18,681 nucleotides of DNA from Lachnospiraceae bacterium (GCA_029068665.1 JAIECC010000075.1:1-18681); one strand, 5' to 3'; counted from the first letter of the stretch, positions 5,899 through 12,646 are shown. Numbers and translations: made by a program. The notes: generated from the letters alone by a model not told the origin.

Positions 5899-8088
5899 AT
5901 GTTAAAACCAGGAATGATGTTAGGTGATAGATATGAGATAATTGAGCTGGTAGGCTCTGGGGGAATGTCAGAGGTCTACAAGGCGAAGGATCATAAGCTG
6001 AACCGCTATGTAGCCGTAAAGGTGTTAAAGAATGAATTTAGTGATGACCGGAACTTTGTATCCAAATTTCGGGTAGAGGCTCAGTCAGCAGCCGGACTTG
6101 CCCATCCGAATATTGTCAATGTCTATGATGTAGGTGAGGATGAAGGCATCTATTATATTGTTATGGAATTCGTGGAAGGGATTACCCTGAAGGAATATAT
6201 CATGAACAATGGAAGACTGTCTGCAGAGCAGGCTCTGGATTTTGCCATGCAGATTGCCTCCGGTATAGAAGTGGCTCATCAGAATCACACCATCCACCGG
6301 GATATCAAGCCACAGAATATTATTGTGTCAAAAAACGGAACTTTAAAGGTAACAGACTTTGGAATTGCCAGAGCTGCTACCTCTAATACGGTTGCTTCCA
6401 ATGCTATGGGCAGTGTACATTATGTATCACCGGAGCAGGCAAGAGGCGGCTATAGTGATGAAAAGAGCGATATCTATTCCTTAGGTATTACCATGTATGA
6501 AATGGTTACCGGACGGGTGCCTTTTGAAGGAGACAATAATGTTACCGTTGCATTAATGCATATTCAGGGAGAAATGATACCGCCAAGAGAATACTATCCG
6601 GATATTCCGGCCAGTTTTGAAAAGGTAATTTTAAAATGTACCCAGAAGAAGCCGGAGCGCAGGTATCTGACTGCCAGTGCATTAATCGCAGACTTAAGAC
6701 GGGTAGCAACCAATCCGAATGGTGATTTCGTGGTAATGGGTTCTAATACCGCCACCAATGCGCCAACAGTTATGATGTCCGATGAGGAATTGAATTCCAT
6801 TAAGGAATCCGTTGCACAGAAACCGTTGGAGGATGACTTGGATGAGGAACCGATTTATACCGGTACCTATCGTTCCGAGCCGGTGGCACCGGCGCCAAAG
6901 CGAAGCGTACCTGTTGCTACTACGGATGATGACTTTGATCCGGATGATGAGGATTATAATTACGACTATGATGAGGATGACGAAGAGGAGGAAGTGGAAG
7001 AGCTTCCGGATAATATAGAGGATGATGATCTTGATCCAAAGCTTCAAAGGATTGTTATGATTGGCGGTATTGTAGCTGCGGTTATTATAGCAATGTTCAT
7101 TATGCTGTTTGTTGGAAAGGCTGCCGGCTGGTTTAAGTTTGGTAATGGAAAGAATACAGAGGGTTCCGAGGATAATCAATCGGTAGAAATGACCCTGAAT
7201 GTAGTGGGAATGAATATTGAGGATGCGGAAAGTGCATTGCAATCGGCGAATATCCCATATACAATCGAGCATGAAAATGATGATACCATTGCTGCAGATA
7301 TTGTTATTTCCCAAAACTTTGAAAAGGGAGATATGATACCGGCAGACACCAAGGTGAAGATTATTGTCAGTGCCGGTAAGGAAGAGGTGTCTGTACCGAA
7401 TGTGGTAGGATATGAGGTGGCTCAGGCAGAAACCATGCTGGCAGATGCAGAGCTGGGCGTGACTCATGCATATGAATACAGTCCGGATGTGGAAAAAGAT
7501 CATGTAATCAGTCAGGACCCGGTAGCTACCCAGATGGTAGCCAAGGGAACAAAGATCAAGATTGTTATCAGCAACGGACCGGAAGTAAAGGAAACAGAGG
7601 TACCGGATTTAAGAGGAAAGACGCAGCAGGAGGCATCTGCAGCTCTGACCAATGCAAAGCTGAATCTTGGAAATGTATCAGAGGAAAACAGTGCTACCGT
7701 TCCAGCCGGTCAGGTCATCAGCCAGAGTACCAGTTCCGGAACAAAGGTAACAGAAGGCTCCAGTGTGGATATTACCATCAGTAAAGGACCGGAAGAAACC
7801 GAAGCACCGACTACCTATGCGGCAACCTTTAGCGGCAGCATTACATTTACAGGACCGGAGGACTCTACCAACAGCTATAATGTAGAGGTTCGTTATGTAA
7901 TTGGAGATACCAGTAAGCATATTACCAGCGGAAATGTATCAGCAACGAATAAGACCCTGACGATTCCAAGTGGTTCCTCCGTTACCGGTCTGGCTTCTCC
8001 GGGAAGCTTGCAGGTATTATATAACGGTTCCACTGCAAAGCCGGATGATGTAAATCAGTCCATTACGGTTGAGGCTTCGGAAGAATAA
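5899..8088 (+). CDS. prkC: Membrane Ser/Thr protein kinase with PASTA repeats (PrkC/PknB/Stk1)
   Basis: Sensor kinase that detects muropeptides or lipid II outside the cell and phosphorylates cytosolic proteins. The 729 residues divide as follows. A Hanks-type kinase domain (about 12-270) has a Gly loop (GSGGMSEVY), Lys41, Glu60, HRDIKPQN (133-140), DFG (153-155) and an activation segment ending GSVHYVSPEQ. A linker (271-382) ends in a very acidic run (about 343-380). One transmembrane helix lies at about 385-406. Three PASTA repeats follow at about 431-492, 497-560 and 567-630. A final extracellular Ser/Thr-rich segment (about 640-727) looks beta-rich and is not a PASTA repeat. Kinase and phosphatase are co-transcribed; rsgA starts 3 bases downstream. 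Confidence 0.96.
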   Translation: MLKPGMMLGDRYEIIELVGSGGMSEVYKAKDHKLNRYVAVKVLKNEFSDDRNFVSKFRVEAQSAAGLAHPNIVNVYDVGEDEGIYYIVMEFVEGITLKEYIMNNGRLSAEQALDFAMQIASGIEVAHQNHTIHRDIKPQNIIVSKNGTLKVTDFGIARAATSNTVASNAMGSVHYVSPEQARGGYSDEKSDIYSLGITMYEMVTGRVPFEGDNNVTVALMHIQGEMIPPREYYPDIPASFEKVILKCTQKKPERRYLTASALIADLRRVATNPNGDFVVMGSNTATNAPTVMMSDEELNSIKESVAQKPLEDDLDEEPIYTGTYRSEPVAPAPKRSVPVATTDDDFDPDDEDYNYDYDEDDEEEEVEELPDNIEDDDLDPKLQRIVMIGGIVAAVIIAMFIMLFVGKAAGWFKFGNGKNTEGSEDNQSVEMTLNVVGMNIEDAESALQSANIPYTIEHENDDTIAADIVISQNFEKGDMIPADTKVKIIVSAGKEEVSVPNVVGYEVAQAETMLADAELGVTHAYEYSPDVEKDHVISQDPVATQMVAKGTKIKIVISNGPEVKETEVPDLRGKTQQEASAALTNAKLNLGNVSEENSATVPAGQVISQSTSSGTKVTEGSSVDITISKGPEETEAPTTYAATFSGSITFTGPEDSTNSYNVEVRYVIGDTSKHITSGNVSATNKTLTIPSGSSVTGLASPGSLQVLYNGSTAKPDDVNQSITVEASEE

Positions 8089-8091
8089 ACC

Positions 8092-8970
8092 ATGCAGGGA
8101 AAGATTATTAAGGGAATTGGCGGCTTCTATTATGTGGATGTGGCAGAGCATGGTTTATATGAATGTAAGGCAAAGGGAAGCTTTCGTAATCAGAAGGTGA
8201 AGCCTCTGCCGGGAGATGATGTAACCATAGATGTTCTGGATGAAGAGAAGAAGCTTGGAAATATAACAGAAATAAAAGAACGTGTAAATGAATTAATACG
8301 GCCGGCAGTTGCGAATGTAGACCAGGCATTGGTGGAGTTTGCGGCTGCCCAGCCTAATCCCAACCTTAACCTGTTGGATCGGTTTCTGTTGCTTATGAGC
8401 CGTCAGCAGGTTAATACTATCATATGCTTTAATAAGATTGACATCAGTTCCTCCGATATGCTGGAGCGGTTAAAGCTTGCATATGAAAAAAGTGGAGCTC
8501 CACTGGTATTTGTCAGTACTTATACCGGTGAAGGGATGGAGCAGGTACGAAGGCTGGTGGAAGGGAAGACCACGGTTCTTGCAGGTCCCTCTGGTGTAGG
8601 GAAGTCCTCTCTGTTAAATGAATTATTGCCGGAGGCTAAGGTAAAGACCGGTGAGATCAGTGAAAAGATTAAGCGGGGAAAGCATACGACCAGGCATTCA
8701 GAGTTGATGAAAATGAATGAGGGGACATATTTGATTGACACACCGGGGTTTAGTACGCTGTATCTGAATTCTTTTGAAAAGGATGAATTAAAGCTGTATT
8801 TTGCAGAATTCCATCCTTATGAAGGACAGTGCAGGTTCTTAGGCTGTTCCCATACTCACGAACCGGACTGCCGGGTAAAGCAGGCAGTGGAGGCAGGAGA
8901 AATCAGCAGTATTCGTTATCATAATTACGTTGAATTTTATGAAGAAATAAAAAGTACAAGGAGTTGGTAG
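8092..8970 (+). CDS. rsgA: Small ribosomal subunit biogenesis GTPase RsgA
   Basis: Circularly permuted GTPase that helps mature the 30S subunit. The 292-residue order is N-terminal OB fold (about 1-65), then G4 NKID (114-117), G1/P-loop GPSGVGKSS (165-173), a switch I region with KRGKHTTRH (194-202), G3 DTPG (216-219) and a C-terminal zinc motif (Cys247, Cys252, His254, Cys260). G4 lying before G1 is diagnostic of the permuted class. The kinase-phosphatase-rsgA linkage is common; RsgA homologues are known PASTA-kinase substrates in Bacillus, so co-regulation is plausible. The rpe ATG follows the stop after 1 base. Confidence 0.96.
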   Translation: MQGKIIKGIGGFYYVDVAEHGLYECKAKGSFRNQKVKPLPGDDVTIDVLDEEKKLGNITEIKERVNELIRPAVANVDQALVEFAAAQPNPNLNLLDRFLLLMSRQQVNTIICFNKIDISSSDMLERLKLAYEKSGAPLVFVSTYTGEGMEQVRRLVEGKTTVLAGPSGVGKSSLLNELLPEAKVKTGEISEKIKRGKHTTRHSELMKMNEGTYLIDTPGFSTLYLNSFEKDELKLYFAEFHPYEGQCRFLGCSHTHEPDCRVKQAVEAGEISSIRYHNYVEFYEEIKSTRSW

Positions 8971-8971
8971 C

Positions 8972-9622
8972 ATGAAATTATCACCATCAATATTATCCGC
9001 AGATTTTACACAACTGGGAGAACAGGTAAAGCTGGTAGATGAAGCAGGGGCGGATTATATCCATTTAGATGTTATGGATGGACAGTTCGTACCTAATATT
9101 ACCTTTGGTATTCCGGTTATTGAAGCAATTCGGAAGGTGACAGAAAAACCATTGGATGTTCATTTAATGATAGAGGAGCCGATTCGGTATTTGGAAGAAA
9201 TAAAGGCGGCAGGTGCAGATATTGTAACCGTACATGCAGAAAGCTGTAAGCATCTGCATCGTACCATTAACCGCATCCGGGAACTGGATATGAAGGCAGG
9301 GGTTGCCTTAAATCCATCTACTTCTGTCAGCATATTGAATTATATTTTTGATGACATTGATATGGCAGTGGTCATGAGTGTGAATCCCGGCTTTGCCGGA
9401 CAGGCATTTATTCCTTCCATGCTGGATAAGATCAAGCGTATCCATAAAATCGCAGGGGATAAGGGCTTAAAGAATCTGGAAATCGAGGTAGATGGTGGTA
9501 TTACCTTAAATAATCTGTCAGCTGTTGTAGATGCCGGTGCCAATGTTATTGTGGCCGGTTCTGCAATCTTTCATGATGATATCAAGGGGAATGTGAAGGA
9601 ATTTATTAAGAGGATGTATTAA
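8972..9622 (+). CDS. rpe: Ribulose-phosphate 3-epimerase
   Basis: Interconverts ribulose 5-phosphate and xylulose 5-phosphate in the pentose phosphate pathway. The 216-residue TIM barrel starts MKLSPSILSADF. It has the metal/catalytic motifs HLDVMDGQFVPN (31-42), VHLM with His64, the phosphate-loop MSVNPGFAGQ (135-144) and EVDGG with catalytic Asp174. AAGGAG precedes the ATG. The gene sits between rsgA and thiN with almost no spacing, as in many Firmicutes operons. Confidence 0.97.
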   Translation: MKLSPSILSADFTQLGEQVKLVDEAGADYIHLDVMDGQFVPNITFGIPVIEAIRKVTEKPLDVHLMIEEPIRYLEEIKAAGADIVTVHAESCKHLHRTINRIRELDMKAGVALNPSTSVSILNYIFDDIDMAVVMSVNPGFAGQAFIPSMLDKIKRIHKIAGDKGLKNLEIEVDGGITLNNLSAVVDAGANVIVAGSAIFHDDIKGNVKEFIKRMY

Positions 9623-9624
9623 AC

Positions 9625-10290
9625 ATGGCAAAACGGTGTTTAATTATAGCAGGAGGCGAATGGAATCAGGAGTTCGCCTCCTGTTATATAAATAAGAAAT
9701 ATGGAGAGAAGAAGCCGGAGCTGGTCATTGCTGCAGATGGGGGCTTACATGGACTTCATCAGATGGGAATTCTGCCGGATATTTTGTTAGGAGATTATGA
9801 TTCCGTACCGGCGGAGCTGTTAGCACAGTATGGAGCAGATGACCGGATGATAAGAATGCAGTATCCAGCAGAAAAGGATTATACAGACTCTCATCTTGCC
9901 ATAACCACTGCAATAGAGCAGGGAGCAGGAGAGATTTGCATTATAGGAGCCATCGGAACCCGGATGGATCATAGTCTGACCAATATAGGTCTGCTGAAAT
10001 CATGTCTGGAGGCAGGTGTTGAGGCAGAGCTTGTAGATGCACACAATCGAGTTCGAATGATAGATCAACAGATGTTCCTTCGAAAACAGGAGCAGTTTGG
10101 CAGGTATGTATCCCTGCTTCCTTTTACTGAGCGGGTAACCGGTATCACGCTGCAGGGATTTCGGTATCCATTGCAGGAGGCGGAACTGGAATTAGGCGTC
10201 AGTCGGGGAGTGAGTAATGAAATAATAGAGGAAAAGGCAGAGATTCAAATCAGAACCGGTTTGCTTCTTGTGATTGAGAGTAGGGATTGA
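9625..10290 (+). CDS. thiN: Thiamine pyrophosphokinase
   Basis: Makes thiamine pyrophosphate from thiamine and ATP. The 221-residue protein shows the family blocks AADGG (36-40), GDYDS (56-60, the metal-binding acidic loop), EKDYTDSHLA (83-92) and GAIGTRMDHSLTN (108-120), followed by the smaller C-terminal beta domain. The ATG is 2 bases after the rpe stop. An unusually strong hairpin lies within the first 22 codons (9645-9688) and contains an AGGAGG in its left arm. It may affect translation or processing; see the separate entry. This is the last gene of the packed operon. Confidence 0.95.
   Translation: MAKRCLIIAGGEWNQEFASCYINKKYGEKKPELVIAADGGLHGLHQMGILPDILLGDYDSVPAELLAQYGADDRMIRMQYPAEKDYTDSHLAITTAIEQGAGEICIIGAIGTRMDHSLTNIGLLKSCLEAGVEAELVDAHNRVRMIDQQMFLRKQEQFGRYVSLLPFTERVTGITLQGFRYPLQEAELELGVSRGVSNEIIEEKAEIQIRTGLLLVIESRD
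9645..9688 (+). promoter_or_regulatory. Strong hairpin inside the thiN 5' coding region
   Basis: Bases 9650-9660 (CAGGAGGCGAA) pair perfectly with 9673-9683. Pairing extends outward through a G-U to TATAG/TTATA, giving about 16 bp with a 12-base loop. It sits about 20 bases after the start codon and encloses an AGGAGG motif. No T-run follows, so it is not a standard terminator. A role in translation pausing, mRNA stability or processing is inferred only. Confidence 0.45.
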
Positions 10291-10308
10291 GGGGAAATGA
10301 TGAAATTG

Positions 10309-10498
10309 GTTACCGTTCTGCCATGCCACATTCATAAGCTGTCGGAATGTAAAAGAGCATCATCAATAGAAGAAACCTGCCGACAGCTTATTTCATGTCG
10401 GGCGTTCCGCCCTATAGAAAGAATGCTACAAGGTGTCCTTAGTGAGCAAGCTCCCACGGACCCCTTGCATCCTTCTTTCTGCATGGCAGAACCATAAC
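10309..10498. ncRNA. Candidate structured RNA with a compact four-way junction
   Basis: Four helices fit together with almost no unpaired linker. P1 is 10309-10326 with 10481-10498 (16 of 18 pairs). P2 is 10334-10345 with 10380-10391 (12 perfect bp, plus ACAT/ATGT below). P3 is GGGCG-TTC-CGCCC, 10400-10412. P4 is 10416-10438 with 10458-10480 (about 19 of 23 pairs). Junction linkers are 1, 1, 3 and 0 bases. The segment starts 19 bases after thiN. A 66-codon frame crosses it (10297-10497) but has no domain, and the folding explains the sequence better. The transcribed strand is unknown. It shares no clear sequence with the elements at 1481-1977. A MITE-like DNA element is the main alternative. 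Confidence 0.5.
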
Positions 10499-10503
10499 GC
10501 AAA

Positions 10504-10533
10504 ATAAGCATCCAGCCGACCCTGAATGCTTAT
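10504..10533 (-). terminator. Terminator-like hairpin, best read on the - strand
   Basis: ATAAGCAT (10504-10511) pairs with ATGCTTAT (10526-10533), with CAG/CTG extending inside one mismatch. On the - strand the hairpin is followed by TTTT (10500-10503). On the + strand no T-run follows. No - strand gene is seen that it would terminate, so a - strand transcript from the 10534-10688 region, or a bidirectional role, would have to be assumed. Confidence 0.35.
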
Positions 10534-10688
10534 GATATGATATGAGAAGAGAAAATATGAATCAAATTAACGTATTATCTTGTTTATAGACATTATATAG
10601 GTTAAATATGAACAAATTATGAATACAAAAAAAACAATGTGTGAAAGATGAATGAAAATTCACCCACTTTTGGAAGGTGTTTAACAAT
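10534..10688. other. AT-rich leader before rlmH
   Basis: No gene is seen here. A weak sigma-A-like promoter on the + strand can be read as TTGTTT (10580-10585), a 17-base spacer and TAAATA (10603-10608). That would give an rlmH leader of about 75 bases. The call is tentative because the -10 match is poor. Confidence 0.3.
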
Positions 10689-11150
10689 ATGAAAATACGA
10701 ATTTTATGTGTGGGAAAGGTAAAGGAAGGATTCTATCGAAGGCTGATTGAGGAATATTCCACAAGTATTCGCAAGCGGTGTTCTTTTGAAATTCTTGAAG
10801 TGGAGGATGAGAAAACAGCAGAGCATATGAGTGAAGCAGAGCGGAGAAAGCTGTTGGAACTGGAAGGGGACCGTCTGTTGAAGTATCTGGACCGGAATCC
10901 CAAGGAGCTTGTAGCTGCGCTTTGTATCGAAGGGAAGATGTATAGTTCTCAGGACTGGAGCAGTCTGATTCGGGAGCAGATCCGGCAAAAGGAGATTCAG
11001 CAGATTACCTACATTATCGGTGGTTCTTTGGGGCTGGATGCAAGAGTTGTTCGTCGGGCAGACCTGACCTTAAGCTTTTCGCGGCTGACCTTTCCCCATC
11101 AATTAATGCGGGTGCTTTTAGCAGAGCAGATTGCCTGTCATTATTTGTGA
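10689..11150 (+). CDS. rlmH: 23S rRNA (pseudouridine-1915-N3)-methyltransferase RlmH, C-terminal tail missing
   Basis: SPOUT-class methyltransferase acting on pseudouridine 1915 in helix 69 of 23S rRNA; the family works as a homodimer with an active site built across the interface. The ATG at 10689 is preferred over the GTG at 10677: the protein then begins MKIRILCVGKVKEG like its relatives, and GGAAGG lies upstream. The SAM-knot motif IGGSLGL (110-116) and the catalytic TFPHQLMRV (134-142) are intact. The protein ends at residue 153 with EQIACHYL. Homologues continue as E-Q-I-Y-R-A-[FY]-R-I-...-P-Y-H-K, so about 14-16 tail residues are absent. No other + frame downstream encodes that tail, so a simple frameshift is not the cause. 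The 3' end overlaps the convergent RlmH-like gene by 10 bases. Confidence 0.92.
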   Translation: MKIRILCVGKVKEGFYRRLIEEYSTSIRKRCSFEILEVEDEKTAEHMSEAERRKLLELEGDRLLKYLDRNPKELVAALCIEGKMYSSQDWSSLIREQIRQKEIQQITYIIGGSLGLDARVVRRADLTLSFSRLTFPHQLMRVLLAEQIACHYL

Positions 11151-11578
11151 TAGGGCTGCTGATGGATGATACGATAGCTTCGATAGAGTTGTTCGAATAG
11201 AACCACTCCTGTAAGTTCTAAAGAAATATCCATAGAAGATAAAGAAAGTGGAGATGGTGTCTGGGTATCTGTATCACAGATTCGGCTGTCGTAATCATAG
11301 CCAATGAAAAAGCAGACTGTAGAAATGCCCTGAATGCCAATTTGATTAAGCTGTGCCGCCAGTTCCTCCGAGGTCCGGACAGAAGCACCGGTCTGTATCG
11401 GAATCCATAAGGTATGTGCCGATACCGTAAGGGTAGAAGAAAGGGTTTGGAAATCCTTTGCCGGCTTACAGTACCAGTTGATTTTACAATAGGAGCTTAA
11501 TCGCTTTGCGTATTCGGCGATGGCATCCGAAATATCAGCACTTAGCTTTTTGCAATTGAAATATATGATGTGATTCAT
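11141..11578 (-). CDS. Divergent RlmH-like protein: tail kept, catalytic motifs lost
   Basis: A 145-residue protein whose C-terminus, EQLYRSYRIIHQQPYHK (129-145), is the classic RlmH tail and whose N-terminal part (MNHIIYFNCKKL...ISDAIAEYAKRLSSYCKI) follows the RlmH pattern. The middle is shortened. The SAM-loop position reads FIGYDYDSR (91-99) instead of IGGSLGL, and FPHQLMRV is replaced by DISLELTGV (117-125), so SAM binding and catalysis are probably lost. The start is the ATG at 11576-11578, with AAGGAG 6 bases upstream; a longer frame would run into the tRNA gene. It lies downstream of tRNA-Arg on the same strand and converges on rlmH. It may be a partner or regulator of the truncated RlmH, or a decaying copy. 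The homology is clear by eye; the function is inference. Confidence 0.8.
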   Translation of the reverse strand: MNHIIYFNCKKLSADISDAIAEYAKRLSSYCKINWYCKPAKDFQTLSSTLTVSAHTLWIPIQTGASVRTSEELAAQLNQIGIQGISTVCFFIGYDYDSRICDTDTQTPSPLSLSSMDISLELTGVVLFEQLYRSYRIIHQQPYHK

Positions 11579-11584
11579 GGGAAA

Positions 11585-11590
11585 CTCCTT
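11585..11590 (-). promoter_or_regulatory. Ribosome binding site fixing the start of the RlmH-like gene
   Basis: The - strand reads AAGGAG followed by 6 bases and ATG. It decides for the start at 11578 over the upstream in-frame ATG at 11680, which lies inside the tRNA gene. A good site also argues that the gene is translated and is not just a remnant. Confidence 0.75.
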
Positions 11591-11651
11591 GAATACCCGG
11601 AAATTGCCTGCATAAAAATCATTTTGACAGGGCAGGCATTGCATGAAAAAA

Positions 11652-11723
11652 TGCATCAGATAGGAATCGAACCTACGCACCTGGCTCCGGAGGCCAGTGC
11701 TCTATCCACTGAGCTACTGATGC
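11652..11723 (-). tRNA. tRNA-Arg (anticodon CCG)
   Basis: A 72-base cloverleaf on the - strand. The acceptor stem is GCATCAG/CTGATGC with discriminator A. The D arm is GCTC-AGTGGATA-GAGC, the anticodon arm CTGGC-CTCCGGA-GCCAG with anticodon CCG, and the T arm GTAGG-TTCGATT-CCTAT. The 3' CCA is not encoded. Six T residues follow the discriminator directly (11651 down to 11646), then the leader of the RlmH-like gene. It reads CGG arginine codons. Confidence 0.97.
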
Positions 11724-11733
11724 ATCAGTTGGT

Positions 11734-11762
11734 ATTATAACTCAAAAATCCGGAAAGTGCAA
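11734..11762 (-). promoter_or_regulatory. Promoter for tRNA-Arg
   Basis: On the - strand: -35 TTGCAC (11762-11757), exactly 17 bases, then a perfect -10 TATAAT (11739-11734). The -10 ends 10 bases before the tRNA 5' end, as expected for a tRNA with a very short leader. It probably also drives the RlmH-like gene downstream. Confidence 0.8.
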
Positions 11763-11769
11763 ACACTTA

Positions 11770-11798
11770 TTGATTTTTATTTTACGGTTTGCTAAAAT
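11770..11798 (+). promoter_or_regulatory. Promoter for the membrane-anchored protein gene
   Basis: -35 TTGATT (11770-11775), a 17-base spacer and -10 TAAAAT (11793-11798). The gene starts at 11850 after AAGGAG. The -35 lies only 7 bases from the -35 of the divergent tRNA promoter, so the two polymerases probably compete for binding. Confidence 0.65.
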
Positions 11799-11849
11799 AT
11801 TTGTATTGTGATGGAAGCAAGCAGAAAAATTGCATAAAGGAGTTGTGTT

Positions 11850-12578
11850 ATGCAGGATAAATTTTGGAAGAACTGGAATGAAAAATTTGATAAGATACAT
11901 TTAGAGGATACGGAGTTTAAGTATGGTGTGGAGAAGATATATGTTAATCCAACCATAAAGCTGGTGGCTGCGTGGACTGTATTTATGCTTGCAGTGGTGC
12001 TATTTATTCTGATTGGGAAGCCCTTTGCAGGAAAGGAAGGAGTTTCTGGCAGGACAGGAGAGCAGAAGGGGAGCAATGAGGAATTTGTTGCCTTCGAGCG
12101 AAATGAGTATCCGGAGGTAAATTCCTTTGTTGAGAATTATATGAAAGCATTGACCAGTGGTGATATGAATGTATTAAGTACCATGGTGGTGGACCCGTCC
12201 CAGTTTGAGGATGAAGAACGGATGCAGAAGCGGAGAGAACTGGTTTTGAATTATTCCAATGTGGATTGCTATACGAAGCCGGGACTAACCGAAGGCACTT
12301 ATGTGGTATATGCTGTTATGAATACTCAGATTCCGGATGTGGATGTACAACCCTTAAGTCTGCATCAGTTTTATTTGATACCAAATGAATTCGGTGGTTT
12401 TTTGCATAATAATATAGCAAGTACAGATGTAGAGATCGAAGCATATATGAATCAGGTTGACCGGGATCCGGATGTAGTGGAATTGTATGAACGTGTGGAT
12501 AAGAATAATGAGGAATCCGCACAGGTAGATGAATCATTGCGTGCATTTTATGAACGAATTGGTGCGGCTATGGATTAG
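11850..12578 (+). CDS. Single-pass membrane protein of unknown function
   Basis: 242 residues, no recognised family. A charged cytosolic N-terminus (1-34, rich in Lys, Asp and Trp) is followed by one transmembrane helix at about 37-56 (hydrophobic, TVFMLAVVLFILIG). A polar linker (57-80) and an acidic extracytoplasmic domain (about 85-240) follow. The segment NSFVENYMKALTSGDMNVLS...VLNYSNVDCYTKPGLTEGTYVVYAVM resembles the helix-then-strands pattern of NTF2/SnoaL-like domains, but that is an impression from the sequence. It lacks cell-wall anchor and lipobox motifs. It has its own promoter and a terminator at 12597-12620, so it is monocistronic. Similar small N-in, domain-out proteins are common in Lachnospiraceae. 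Confidence 0.85.
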   Translation: MQDKFWKNWNEKFDKIHLEDTEFKYGVEKIYVNPTIKLVAAWTVFMLAVVLFILIGKPFAGKEGVSGRTGEQKGSNEEFVAFERNEYPEVNSFVENYMKALTSGDMNVLSTMVVDPSQFEDEERMQKRRELVLNYSNVDCYTKPGLTEGTYVVYAVMNTQIPDVDVQPLSLHQFYLIPNEFGGFLHNNIASTDVEIEAYMNQVDRDPDVVELYERVDKNNEESAQVDESLRAFYERIGAAMD

Positions 12579-12596
12579 GTAGGGAATGTAGAAATG

Positions 12597-12622
12597 AAGA
12601 CGGGCAGAAATCCCGTCTTTAT
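12597..12622 (+). terminator. Intrinsic terminator after the membrane protein gene
   Basis: AAGACGGG (12597-12604) pairs with CCCGTCTT (12612-12619) around a 7-base loop, followed by TATT. The 8-bp GC-containing stem sits 18 bases after the stop codon. It separates this gene from the rluF-ligA group. Confidence 0.75.
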
Positions 12623-12646
12623 TCTTGTCATATCTACGAGGTGTTT

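Noticed and set aside
6694..7503. 269-codon - strand frame opposite prkC
   Set aside because: It is a long shadow frame made by prkC codon bias (Ile/His-rich, opposite the acidic linker). The + strand kinase is unambiguous.
10297..10497. 66-codon + strand frame with a GAGGGG before its ATG
   Set aside because: It lies wholly in the four-way-junction element, whose pairing explains the sequence. The product has no family features.
11133..11200. Frameshift as the cause of the missing RlmH tail
   Set aside because: Neither other + frame encodes Y-R-x-x-R-I or P-Y-H-K downstream. The tail motif occurs only on the opposite strand, in a separate gene.
11579..11680. N-terminal extension of the RlmH-like gene to an ATG at 11680
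   Set aside because: It would read into the tRNA-Arg gene, and the start at 11578 has a good ribosome binding site and family-like first residues.
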